Shown: positions 1-5,713 of the stretch, piece after piece
Layout: each line of letters opens with the position of its first letter
Numbering within the stretch: the stretch's first letter is position 1
Assembly (NCBI GenBank): GCA_947624315.1
Contig: CANQJU010000041.1
Location: 1 to 8,289 of the forward strand
DNA: 8,289 bases
DNA from: an uncultured Bacilli bacterium
GTDB lineage: Bacteria; Bacillota_I; Bacilli_A; ML615J-28; CAG-698
Direction of reading: 5' to 3'
Notes under the pieces: generated by a model
What the model saw: only the letters and a program-made list of their open reading frames with translations
What the model was told of the DNA's origin: nothing
The model's database searches: none
Program-made: the position numbers and the translations under genes

Positions 1-11
1 TAATAGTAATA

Positions 12-107
12 ATGTTAGAAATTATTACGCTAATATTAAAGCTATTAATAGCTTTGATTAATATTATTGATGCTTTAATTAGAGTAATATCTAAGAAAAG
101 CGAATAA
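12..107 (+). CDS. Possible amphipathic small peptide, or the C-terminal tail of a gene cut by the window edge
   Basis: The frame is open from base 3 and has an ATG at 12, giving 31 residues that begin MLEIITLILK and end VISKKSE. Polar residues fall at 3, 6, 10, 17, 20, 24, 27/28 and 31, that is every 3-4 positions, so the peptide would form an amphipathic helix with a narrow charged face and a basic end. Membrane-active peptides of the phenol-soluble-modulin and type I toxin kinds have this general character, but I cannot assign a family. No ribosome binding site is visible in the 11 bases before the ATG, so it may equally be the end of a longer membrane protein. Support for a real plus-strand transcript comes from the terminator starting 6 nt after the stop. 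Its stem pairs fully (one G-U) in plus-strand RNA but has an A-C mismatch in minus-strand RNA. Confidence 0.35.
   Translation: MLEIITLILKLLIALINIIDALIRVISKKSE
38..55. repeat. 18-bp perfect palindrome
   Basis: AAAGCTATTAATAGCTTT is identical to its reverse complement. Outer arms AATATT (32-37 and 60-65) extend it imperfectly, with an unpaired GATT between. It lies inside the possible plus-strand peptide gene. It could be a dimeric regulator site or a small hairpin (7-bp stem, 4-nt loop). In a sequence this rich in A and T it may also be chance. Confidence 0.4.
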
Positions 108-113
108 AATATT

Positions 114-154
114 AAAAAGGTCCCCCAGCATTTTTTAGGAAGGGGGATCTTTTT
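114..154 (+). terminator. Bidirectional intrinsic terminator between convergent units
   Basis: A 13-bp stem (114-126 with 142-154) has five C-G pairs at the top, a 15-nt loop and A5/T5 tracts at its base, so it can end transcription from either side. In plus-strand RNA all 13 positions pair, with one G-U wobble. In minus-strand RNA the same position is an A-C mismatch. The stem therefore seems selected mainly for a plus-strand transcript arriving from the left. It can also serve as a backup for the minus-strand membrane-protein gene that stops at 245. Confidence 0.85.
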
Positions 155-162
155 AATTTCTA

Positions 163-194
163 AAAACTTAAAGAGAAAACCTAATAAGTTTTCT
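163..194. repeat. Two mutually exclusive small inverted repeats
   Basis: AAAACTTA (163-170) is complementary to TAAGTTTT (185-192), and AGAAAAC (174-180) is complementary to GTTTTCT (188-194). The two hairpins share the right arm and cannot form together. They lie in the non-coding gap between the membrane-protein gene and the shared terminator. Both are AT-rich and weak, and no function is evident. Confidence 0.25.
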
Positions 195-244
195 ACACCT
201 ATTTTACTTTATTTTTATCTTTTTGTCAATATTATTAGGACTTT

Positions 245-856
245 TTAATATAAACAAAAATGGTCCACAGCATCTTTGGGACCATTAATAACTCTTACTA
301 AAGCAAGGCATGTATATTCTACGCCATTAATTGTAATATTTCTATTAAATTCATCATCAACAAATACGCAGTAATCGCGATTATTACGGCTTATCACTTT
401 TCCACATATCTCAATTGTATTAATATCATAATTTTTAAAATCGATTAAATAATAATATTTATCATCTATTTTTAGCGCATTAATGTGACAGTTTTTATCA
501 CTATCAACAATATTAAGGCGCAAATATTTACTGAACATATTATGATAAATTCCAAAGTCTTTACTTATGACAGATAAAGAATATTCGTTTTTGTCATCAT
601 ATTCGCTTTCGTGAATGATTAAATAATTATCATTTTCAATTTCCATACTAGAAACATATGATCCAGACAAAACATCAGAAAAACGATATGTAGCACTTTT
701 AACAGGTGATAAACCAAATGCCAATAAAGCATAAGTATACACCATTAAAATTCCAAAGGCGTACCATTTCTTGCCTAAACGAAATATAATTAATCCCGTT
801 GCACATAAAACCATAACGACTAATCCTACAATTCTCAAAATCAAAACAGTAGTCAT
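245..856 (-). CDS. Small membrane protein of unknown function with an exported domain
   Basis: This is a 203-residue protein I do not recognise. Residues about 4-25 and 31-50 are hydrophobic and form two likely transmembrane helices separated by the basic turn RLGKK (26-30). By the positive-inside rule the turn is cytoplasmic, so both termini and the roughly 150-residue C-terminal domain should lie outside the membrane. That domain is rich in Tyr, Asp and Asn, has alternating hydrophobic stretches suggesting beta strands, and holds cysteines at 123, 151, 163, 183 and 201. The start is supported by AGAGGG (864-869) 7 nt upstream. The gene has its own promoter (894-922) but also follows the nag operon with no clear terminator between, so it may receive read-through. 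Oddly, a terminator-like hairpin with a U-tract lies within its last codons. It is probably a lineage-specific protein. Confidence 0.85.
   Translation of the reverse strand: MTTVLILRIVGLVVMVLCATGLIIFRLGKKWYAFGILMVYTYALLAFGLSPVKSATYRFSDVLSGSYVSSMEIENDNYLIIHESEYDDKNEYSLSVISKDFGIYHNMFSKYLRLNIVDSDKNCHINALKIDDKYYYLIDFKNYDINTIEICGKVISRNNRDYCVFVDDEFNRNITINGVEYTCLALVRVINGPKDAVDHFCLY
256..286 (-). terminator. Intrinsic-terminator-like hairpin inside the end of the coding sequence
   Basis: In the minus-strand direction AATGGTCC (286-279) pairs perfectly with GGACCATT (266-259) across a 12-nt loop, and is followed at once by a T-rich run continuing past 256. The hairpin covers about codons 191-200 of the 203-codon membrane-protein gene, and the U-tract runs toward the stop codon at 245-247. 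If RNA polymerase released at the usual distance after the stem, the mRNA would end just before the stop codon. The terminator at 114-154 lies further downstream, so termination here would be premature. That it works as a terminator is inference from its shape. Confidence 0.5.
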
Positions 857-893
857 TTAACATCCCTCTATTCGTTTTTATTTTTACACTTTG

Positions 894-922
894 ATTTTAC
901 TACTTAATTTTATATTTGTCAA
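894..922 (-). promoter_or_regulatory. Sigma-A-type promoter for the membrane-protein gene
   Basis: Reading the minus strand there is TTGACA (922-917, perfect -35), a 17-nt spacer, and TAAAAT (899-894, 5 of 6 for the -10). Transcription would start near 887, giving a leader of about 30 nt with AGAGGG as ribosome binding site. It lies in the gap after the acetyltransferase gene, so the membrane-protein gene can be expressed apart from the upstream nag operon. Confidence 0.75.
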
Positions 923-939
923 ATTTTTTGATAAATTTT
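916..939 (-). repeat. Tandem 12-bp direct repeat over the -35 box
   Basis: On the minus strand AAAATTTATCAA (939-928) is followed directly by AAAATTTGACAA (927-916), matching at 10 of 12 positions. The second copy contains the -35 hexamer of the promoter. The period is close to one helical turn, so it could be a regulator site or an A-tract UP-type element. The low complexity makes chance possible. Confidence 0.3.
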
Positions 940-956
940 GCGCTACTTTTAGTATT

Positions 957-1901
957 CTAAAGCTTTTTATATCCCTTTAAATAGCATTTCCAAACTTCAA
1001 ATCCAAATTTTTGATAATATTCTAATAAACTAGTCCAATCAATTAATATATCTGCTTTCATGTTTTTTAAATAATATAATAAACTCTCAAGCATTTCCTT
1101 AGAAATTCCCTGTTTTCGATAATCTTTATCAACTCCTAAAGGACCTATTCCATACAAGTTATCAAAACGATTATACCATGTAATATTGTATGAAATATTG
1201 TCATTTGTTGGATTGTTAACTCTCACAAATCCAACAACCTCTTTATTCTTTATAGCTAAAAAATAATTATCAAAAACTCTTTCCTTTAACAAATATTCTT
1301 TAAGTTCAAATTCCCATCGGCCTGGAAAGTTTTTATGCATGAAAAATAATAAACTTTCCTCATCACTTTCTTTAAAGAAACGATATTCAATTTTGGAATT
1401 AGTAATTGGCTTTTTAATTGTTTTATTTTTACAAAGCAAATCATGAGTATATCCCAATAACTGATATCCTCTTTTTTCCATAAAGGAACCAGTTAAGTTA
1501 TCAAAGTCACAGGGAATACCGGGGAAAAAGTTTCCCAAATCTTGGCCTATGAAAATTTCCGTTTTGCCAAGTTTTTTGATTTCTTCTTCAGCGCACTCTA
1601 AAAGCTTACTACCAATACCTTGTCTACGATATTTACTTCTAACAAAAAATAAAGAAATAAAAGCTCGAGAAAGGTATGAAGGAATATCATCTCTATCAAA
1701 TGTTTTAACAACAATGAATCCTAATACCAAATTGTCACAAAAAGCGATAAAAGAAGCATTTTTGGCCAAATATGGGGAATTTATGACATGGTGATCAAAA
1801 ACTTTATCAGTGATGGGGTAAATGTATCCAACCTCCTCATTCCAGACATCTTTTAATCTACCAAGATCATTTTCACTTGCAAAAGACTTATAACTAATCA
1901 T
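957..1901 (-). CDS. Two-domain GNAT N-acetyltransferase, candidate glucosamine/glucosaminide acetyltransferase (GlmA-like)
   Basis: The protein has 314 residues with two tandem GNAT folds. The first runs from about 1 to 155 with acetyl-CoA motif RRQGIGSKLL at about 92-101. The second runs from about 170 to 314 with GVDKDYRKQGIS at about 256-267 and a YYQKFGFEVW C-terminal strand. It would use acetyl-CoA to acetylate an amine. Its position directly after nagZ and nagB suggests an amino sugar as substrate. From memory, Clostridium acetobutylicum GlmA, a glucosamine/glucosaminide acetyltransferase of the mur-nag cluster, is also a double GNAT, so this is a reasonable but unproven match. Start choice: ATG at 1901 overlaps the nagB stop by 8 nt and has GAGG (1917-1920) a rather distant 15 nt upstream. 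An in-frame ATG at 1925 and a TTG at 1931 have no visible ribosome binding site. The GNAT identity is secure; the substrate is inferred. Confidence 0.85.
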   Translation of the reverse strand: MISYKSFASENDLGRLKDVWNEEVGYIYPITDKVFDHHVINSPYLAKNASFIAFCDNLVLGFIVVKTFDRDDIPSYLSRAFISLFFVRSKYRRQGIGSKLLECAEEEIKKLGKTEIFIGQDLGNFFPGIPCDFDNLTGSFMEKRGYQLLGYTHDLLCKNKTIKKPITNSKIEYRFFKESDEESLLFFMHKNFPGRWEFELKEYLLKERVFDNYFLAIKNKEVVGFVRVNNPTNDNISYNITWYNRFDNLYGIGPLGVDKDYRKQGISKEMLESLLYYLKNMKADILIDWTSLLEYYQKFGFEVWKCYLKGYKKL

Positions 1902-2622
1902 TAAGTAATTTAGCAGCCTCTTCATCAACAATAACTGTTACATCTGGATGATTATTTAAAACAGAGGCAGGAAAACTTTCAGTAACTTCTCCACTTAATA
2001 ACTTCTTAACAGCATCTTGTTTATTAGCTCCACTTGCCACAAGCAATATTTTCTTAGCTTGCATAATGTTTTTAATTCCCATTGTCATAGCATGAGTTGG
2101 AACTTCATCTAAAGAGTTAAAGAATCTTTGATTATCTTTTCTTGTCTTTTCAGTTAATTTAACAACAAATGTTTCTTGTTCAAATGAAGTATTTGGTTCA
2201 TTGAAACCGATATGTCCATTAGCTCCAATTCCTAATAATTGTAAATCAATTGAAGCTTTATGTAATAAATCGTTGTATTCTTTACATAATTTTTCCAAAT
2301 CGCTTCCTTCAGAACATGGAATATGAACATTTTCTTCTTTTATATCAACATGAGAGAATAGGTTGCGATGCATAAATGAGTAATAACTTTCTGGATGTGA
2401 TTTTGGCAATTCACAATATTCATCCAAGTTATAAGTCTTAACATCTTTGAATGATATTTCTCCCTTTTCATATTTCTTGATTAAATTTTGATATAATCCA
2501 ATAGGACTACTTCCAGTAGCTAGTCCTAAAGTAGCTTTAGGATTTTCTTTTAATAAGTCAGCAATAATATCTGCTGCAACTTTACTTAATTCATCATAAT
2601 TTTTAACTTTAATTACTTTCAT
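1894..2622 (-). CDS. nagB: Glucosamine-6-phosphate deaminase
   Basis: NagB converts glucosamine-6-phosphate to fructose-6-phosphate and ammonia in the cytoplasm, moving amino sugars into glycolysis. The 242 residues match the usual length of the Gram-positive form. LGLATGSSP (32-40) is the phosphate-binding loop. NLDEY carries the catalytic Asp67, and GIGANGHIGFNEP (131-143) carries His137 and Glu142. Asn135 stands where the E. coli enzyme has Asp141, which is common in Gram-positive NagB and not a defect. The gene overlaps nagZ by 4 nt (ATGA) and has a strong ribosome binding site, GAGGAGA at 2628-2634, 5 nt from its ATG, so it should be efficiently translated. No nagA or amino-sugar kinase gene is in the window, so the steps between free GlcNAc and glucosamine-6-phosphate must be encoded elsewhere. 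Confidence 0.97.
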   Translation of the reverse strand: MKVIKVKNYDELSKVAADIIADLLKENPKATLGLATGSSPIGLYQNLIKKYEKGEISFKDVKTYNLDEYCELPKSHPESYYSFMHRNLFSHVDIKEENVHIPCSEGSDLEKLCKEYNDLLHKASIDLQLLGIGANGHIGFNEPNTSFEQETFVVKLTEKTRKDNQRFFNSLDEVPTHAMTMGIKNIMQAKKILLVASGANKQDAVKKLLSGEVTESFPASVLNNHPDVTVIVDEEAAKLLND

Positions 2623-4157
2623 TTTGTTCTCCTCACTAATTTAATAGGCAATTGCCCTTTATATTCTATTTCTCCTTTTAAACATTTTCCTAAACTATTC
2701 AAAGAATATTTGCTCACCTCATATAAACATATATAGTTTTTTATTCCCTCTAGATACATATTATCAAATGGGGAGCGCAAACTAACAACAATTGTTTTTT
2801 CTTTATCCAAAGAATTAAAAACTTTTGTTTGATAATCGTTTTCGGAAACATTTAAAGTTGCCATTATTATTTTATCACATTTTTTTGTTTTTTCTAGCAC
2901 TAAATCAAAATTTTCTAATCTTTCGTTAATTATTATCTCACAGCAATTAGGTAGATACTTTCCAAGGCTCAAATATTCCTTAGTATCATTATCAACTAAA
3001 GTCATTAATTTTATTTCTGGGAAAATAATAACAACATTTTCGCAAGAATTGATAATCGGATTAATACTATTAAAAGCTATAGTCACGCTATTATCAAAAA
3101 CATCTAAAGCATTTTTATAAGCTTTATCAACATCAAAGAAATCATTATTTTCTTTAAACCACTTTTCTTTTAAACGAATTATTCTTTCTACGGCCTTATC
3201 AATAGTTTCTTCTTTAATTCTTCCATTTTTAACTAAATTAAGAAAAGTTTCATATATTTCTCTTTGTTCAATAATATCCGCTTTTCCACAGAACATCATT
3301 ATATCAACAGAAGCATTAACACATTTTTCAATGATTTCTTCATATGAATAATGAGATTGAATTGCTCCCATTGTTAACGAATCAGTAATAACTAATCCTT
3401 GATAACCCCATTCATTTCGCAAAATATCATTGATTATTTTTTTAGATAAAGAAGCAGGAAAATCTTTATCCAAACTATCATAAACAATGTGAGCAGCCAT
3501 TATTCCTTCGCATCCATTTAAGATAGCCTTTTTAAATGGTAAAAATTCCACATTCTCTAAATCTTTTCTATCCTTACTCACTTTAGGTAAGCTCAAGTGC
3601 GAATCTACACTTGTATCTCCATGCCCTGGAAAATGTTTTAAAGTTGATAATAAATTGGCTTTGCCAAATCCACTTTGAGCCATATTCACATATTTAGAAA
3701 CAACCTTAGCATCATCAGAATATGATCTTGAACCAATAACAGGATTATGAGGATTATTATTGACATCAGCAACCGGGGCAAAAACAATATTATATCCTAA
3801 TTCCTTTAATTCTCTTCCTTGATCATAGTAAATATTGCTACAATCCTTTTGAGTGGAAGAAATTGTCATAGCTCCTGGAAATGGACTAATGCCATCTTTT
3901 ACTCTAACAACCATTCCCCCCTCTTGGTCAACTCCAATAAAGACAGGATACTTGCTATTCTTTTGAATATCGGAGTTTAATCTTTTTACCTCTTGAGGAT
4001 CACTACTTACGTTTCTAGCAAAATGAATTACTCCCCCAATATGCATTTCCTTAATTTGCTCATCGAGTTGACTATTATAACTTGTACCATGAAAAGCAAA
4101 CATGAGCATTTGTCCAATCTTTTCTTCTAAAGTTAAAGATTTTAATTCTAACTTCAT
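2619..4157 (-). CDS. nagZ: Cytoplasmic family GH3 beta-N-acetylhexosaminidase
   Basis: NagZ-type enzymes cleave non-reducing terminal beta-GlcNAc from muropeptides, GlcNAc-MurNAc or chito-oligosaccharides. The 512-residue product shows GH3 landmarks: DQEGG (77-81), KHFPGHGDT (174-182), the Asp185/His187 pair of VDSH that serves as general acid/base in Bacillus-type NagZ, and the nucleophile Asp259 in ITDSLTMG. After the barrel, about residues 348-512 form a second alpha/beta domain as in the larger Gram-positive enzymes. There is no signal peptide, so it should act in the cytoplasm on imported sugars. Some GH3 relatives with the same dyad are phosphorylases, which cannot be excluded. ATG at 4157 is chosen over GTG at 4160 because AAGGAG (4166-4171) lies 8 nt before it and the ATG overlaps the cca TGA by one base. 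nagB follows with a 4-nt overlap. Confidence 0.93.
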   Translation of the reverse strand: MKLELKSLTLEEKIGQMLMFAFHGTSYNSQLDEQIKEMHIGGVIHFARNVSSDPQEVKRLNSDIQKNSKYPVFIGVDQEGGMVVRVKDGISPFPGAMTISSTQKDCSNIYYDQGRELKELGYNIVFAPVADVNNNPHNPVIGSRSYSDDAKVVSKYVNMAQSGFGKANLLSTLKHFPGHGDTSVDSHLSLPKVSKDRKDLENVEFLPFKKAILNGCEGIMAAHIVYDSLDKDFPASLSKKIINDILRNEWGYQGLVITDSLTMGAIQSHYSYEEIIEKCVNASVDIMMFCGKADIIEQREIYETFLNLVKNGRIKEETIDKAVERIIRLKEKWFKENNDFFDVDKAYKNALDVFDNSVTIAFNSINPIINSCENVVIIFPEIKLMTLVDNDTKEYLSLGKYLPNCCEIIINERLENFDLVLEKTKKCDKIIMATLNVSENDYQTKVFNSLDKEKTIVVSLRSPFDNMYLEGIKNYICLYEVSKYSLNSLGKCLKGEIEYKGQLPIKLVRRTK

Positions 4158-5488
4158 CACTTATACTCCTTCAAATAATTTTCCTTTAAATAATCCTCTA
4201 GACACTTTTTATCATTACTAACTTTTTCATCAATAACTTTATCTAACAAATAATTTAATGCTTCCCCAATTATCTCCCCATCAATATTTAAATCATTCAT
4301 TAAATCATGTCCATTAATATCTAACATTTTTATATTATAAGCTTCTTTGTCATTAATAATAAAATCAACATTTTCTTTAGTTTTTATTAAAACATTATAA
4401 AAGTCTTTATCACTACTAACTGTCATAAGAAACTCAAGCATCATATAAACATATTCACTCATCGGTGATAAATGCAAAAGCTTTTTAGCACTGATTTTGC
4501 TACAATCAAATTTCCAACCTAAATTGCTAATCAACCAACAAACCTCTCTAGTTTGTTCTTTGCTATACTTTAGTTTTTCCATTGATTTCATAGCTATAAT
4601 AGCTGAAGCATTAAGAGATTCTTTGTCTAAACAATTTTTATTTTCTAAAACTATTCCTGTATTTAAAAATATTCCCAAAAGTTTTAAAACAATTTTTTCT
4701 CTAACTTCTTTTTCTTTTAAACCTTCATCTAATTTAAATAACATTTCTAAAGTATTCATCCATAATGATTTATTATTAATCATTATATCTTTTTGTTCTA
4801 ATAAATTAGGAATAAATAAACTAAACAAAAAATCATATTCATTAACGATTTTTCCAAAGCAATTGCTAGTTAATATTCCATTTAATTCACTTTGTACTCT
4901 TTCCGAAGAAATATTTAATAACAATGATTTGTTTTTAAAAATTGCTTTTTTAGTTTCTTCATCAATTGAAAATTCTAAAGTAGAAGCAAATCTAATTGCC
5001 CTTAAAATCCTTAAAGCATCTTCATTAAAACGGCTACTAGCATCACCGACACAAACAATTTTTTTGTTTTTCAAATCATTTATGCCATTAAAATAATCAC
5101 CAACATTACCATTAATATCACAAAAAAGTGCATTAATCGTAAAATCTCTTCGACTTAAATCATCTTTTAAACTTTTAGAAAAAGTAACACTACTAGGATG
5201 ACGATTATCTAAATATTCATTATCTGTTCGATATGTTGTTATTTCAAAAAGTTCTTTTCTTATGACAACTCCAACTGTTCCATGTTTTATTCCTGTTAAA
5301 ACAATTTGATAGTTATTAAATATTTTAATAATATCATCTGGTAAAGCATTTGTTGTGATATCCCAATCTTTAGGATTTTTCTTTAAAAGTGAATCTCTTA
5401 CTGCTCCTCCTACAGCATACCCTTCATAACCATTGTCTTGTAATTTCTGCAAAATATTTTTAACTTTTCCTGGTAAATTTATGGTCAT
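4157..5488 (-). CDS. cca: CCA-adding enzyme (tRNA nucleotidyltransferase, class II)
   Basis: The enzyme adds or repairs the 3'-terminal CCA of tRNAs in the cytoplasm without a template. The 443 residues show the class II order: GGAVRD (27-32); the metal-binding DWD with Asp41 and Asp43; RRDFTINA (113-120); GDYFNGINDLKNK (130-142); the nucleotide-selecting motif EDALRILR (156-163), whose Glu/Asp/Arg select CTP and ATP; and ERVQSELNGIL (196-206). The C-terminus, with INGHDLM (391-397) and a basic helical tail, looks like the Bacillus-type CCA enzyme rather than a poly(A) polymerase. No HD phosphohydrolase motif is seen. It is slightly longer than the roughly 400-residue Bacillus enzyme. GGAG (5499-5502) lies 10 nt before the ATG, and a promoter lies at 5535-5563. 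It is the first gene of the operon, and its TGA overlaps the nagZ ATG by one base. Confidence 0.95.
   Translation of the reverse strand: MTINLPGKVKNILQKLQDNGYEGYAVGGAVRDSLLKKNPKDWDITTNALPDDIIKIFNNYQIVLTGIKHGTVGVVIRKELFEITTYRTDNEYLDNRHPSSVTFSKSLKDDLSRRDFTINALFCDINGNVGDYFNGINDLKNKKIVCVGDASSRFNEDALRILRAIRFASTLEFSIDEETKKAIFKNKSLLLNISSERVQSELNGILTSNCFGKIVNEYDFLFSLFIPNLLEQKDIMINNKSLWMNTLEMLFKLDEGLKEKEVREKIVLKLLGIFLNTGIVLENKNCLDKESLNASAIIAMKSMEKLKYSKEQTREVCWLISNLGWKFDCSKISAKKLLHLSPMSEYVYMMLEFLMTVSSDKDFYNVLIKTKENVDFIINDKEAYNIKMLDINGHDLMNDLNIDGEIIGEALNYLLDKVIDEKVSNDKKCLEDYLKENYLKEYK
4166..4171 (-). promoter_or_regulatory. Ribosome binding site that fixes the nagZ start
   Basis: AAGGAG on the minus strand lies inside the last codons of cca, 8 nt before ATG 4157 and 5 nt before the alternative GTG 4160. 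The spacing and the better start codon favour ATG 4157. Its place inside cca suggests nagZ translation is coupled to ribosomes finishing cca. Confidence 0.7.
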
Positions 5489-5534
5489 ATTAATTTGTCT
5501 CCATCAAAAACATATATTGTTTTTAATTATATAA

Positions 5535-5563
5535 ATTATACATTATTTATCATCTTTTTACAA
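5535..5563 (-). promoter_or_regulatory. Sigma-A-type promoter of the cca-nagZ-nagB-GNAT operon
   Basis: On the minus strand TTGTAA (5563-5558, 4 of 6 for the -35) is followed by a 17-nt spacer and a perfect TATAAT (5540-5535). Transcription would start near 5528, leaving a leader of about 40 nt before the cca ATG. That is too short for a riboswitch, so no leader-based control by amino sugars is evident. No NagR/GntR-type operator was recognised. Confidence 0.7.
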
Positions 5564-5668
5564 CAATGAATTAATAAGCTTTTTTAAGTTTTTAAAAAGA
5601 TAATAAACCAACTAATTCAATTTTAGGAAATAATCATTAAATCAATTATAAATAAAAAAGCATAAATA

Positions 5669-5698
5669 AAAGGCCGATACAAAAGTAAATCGACCTTT
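5669..5698 (-). terminator. Intrinsic terminator ending the sugar-transporter operon
   Basis: In minus-strand RNA AAAGGTCGAT (5698-5689) pairs with ATCGGCCTTT (5678-5669) over a 10-nt loop. All ten positions pair, including one G-U. In plus-strand RNA that position is a C-A mismatch, so the element serves mainly the minus-strand operon. A T-rich tail with a T6 run follows at 5654-5668. It lies 15 nt after the MalG-type permease stop and separates the transporter operon from the cca operon. Confidence 0.85.
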
Positions 5699-5713
5699 AT
5701 TTTTTTATTTAAA

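Noticed and set aside
928..956. Possible terminator after the acetyltransferase gene
   Set aside because: Only very short AT pairings (for example TACT/AGTA) are present, with no GC stem, so read-through to the next gene seems likely.
1549..1794. Plus-strand open frame of 81 codons
   Set aside because: It lies fully antisense to the GNAT gene, has no recognisable motif and follows the reverse complement of conserved coding sequence.
2214..2220. Asn instead of Asp in the NagB active-site loop as a sign of inactivity
   Set aside because: Asn at this position is usual in Gram-positive NagB. The catalytic Asp67, His137 and Glu142 are all present.
2619..4159. Use of TGA as tryptophan (Mollicute code)
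   Set aside because: cca and nagZ both end in TGA at tight overlaps typical of real stops, and no internal TGA interrupts the conserved genes.
4497..5096. Plus-strand open frame of 199 codons
   Set aside because: It is antisense to cca, whose conserved motifs fix the real frame. Its composition (Ser, Leu, Phe, Ile rich) is what AT-rich antisense reading gives.
5489..5668. Possible riboswitch, T-box or glmS-like leader before cca
   Set aside because: The predicted leader is only about 40 nt and holds no conserved core. The remaining sequence is AT-rich with only a weak hairpin near 5580-5597.
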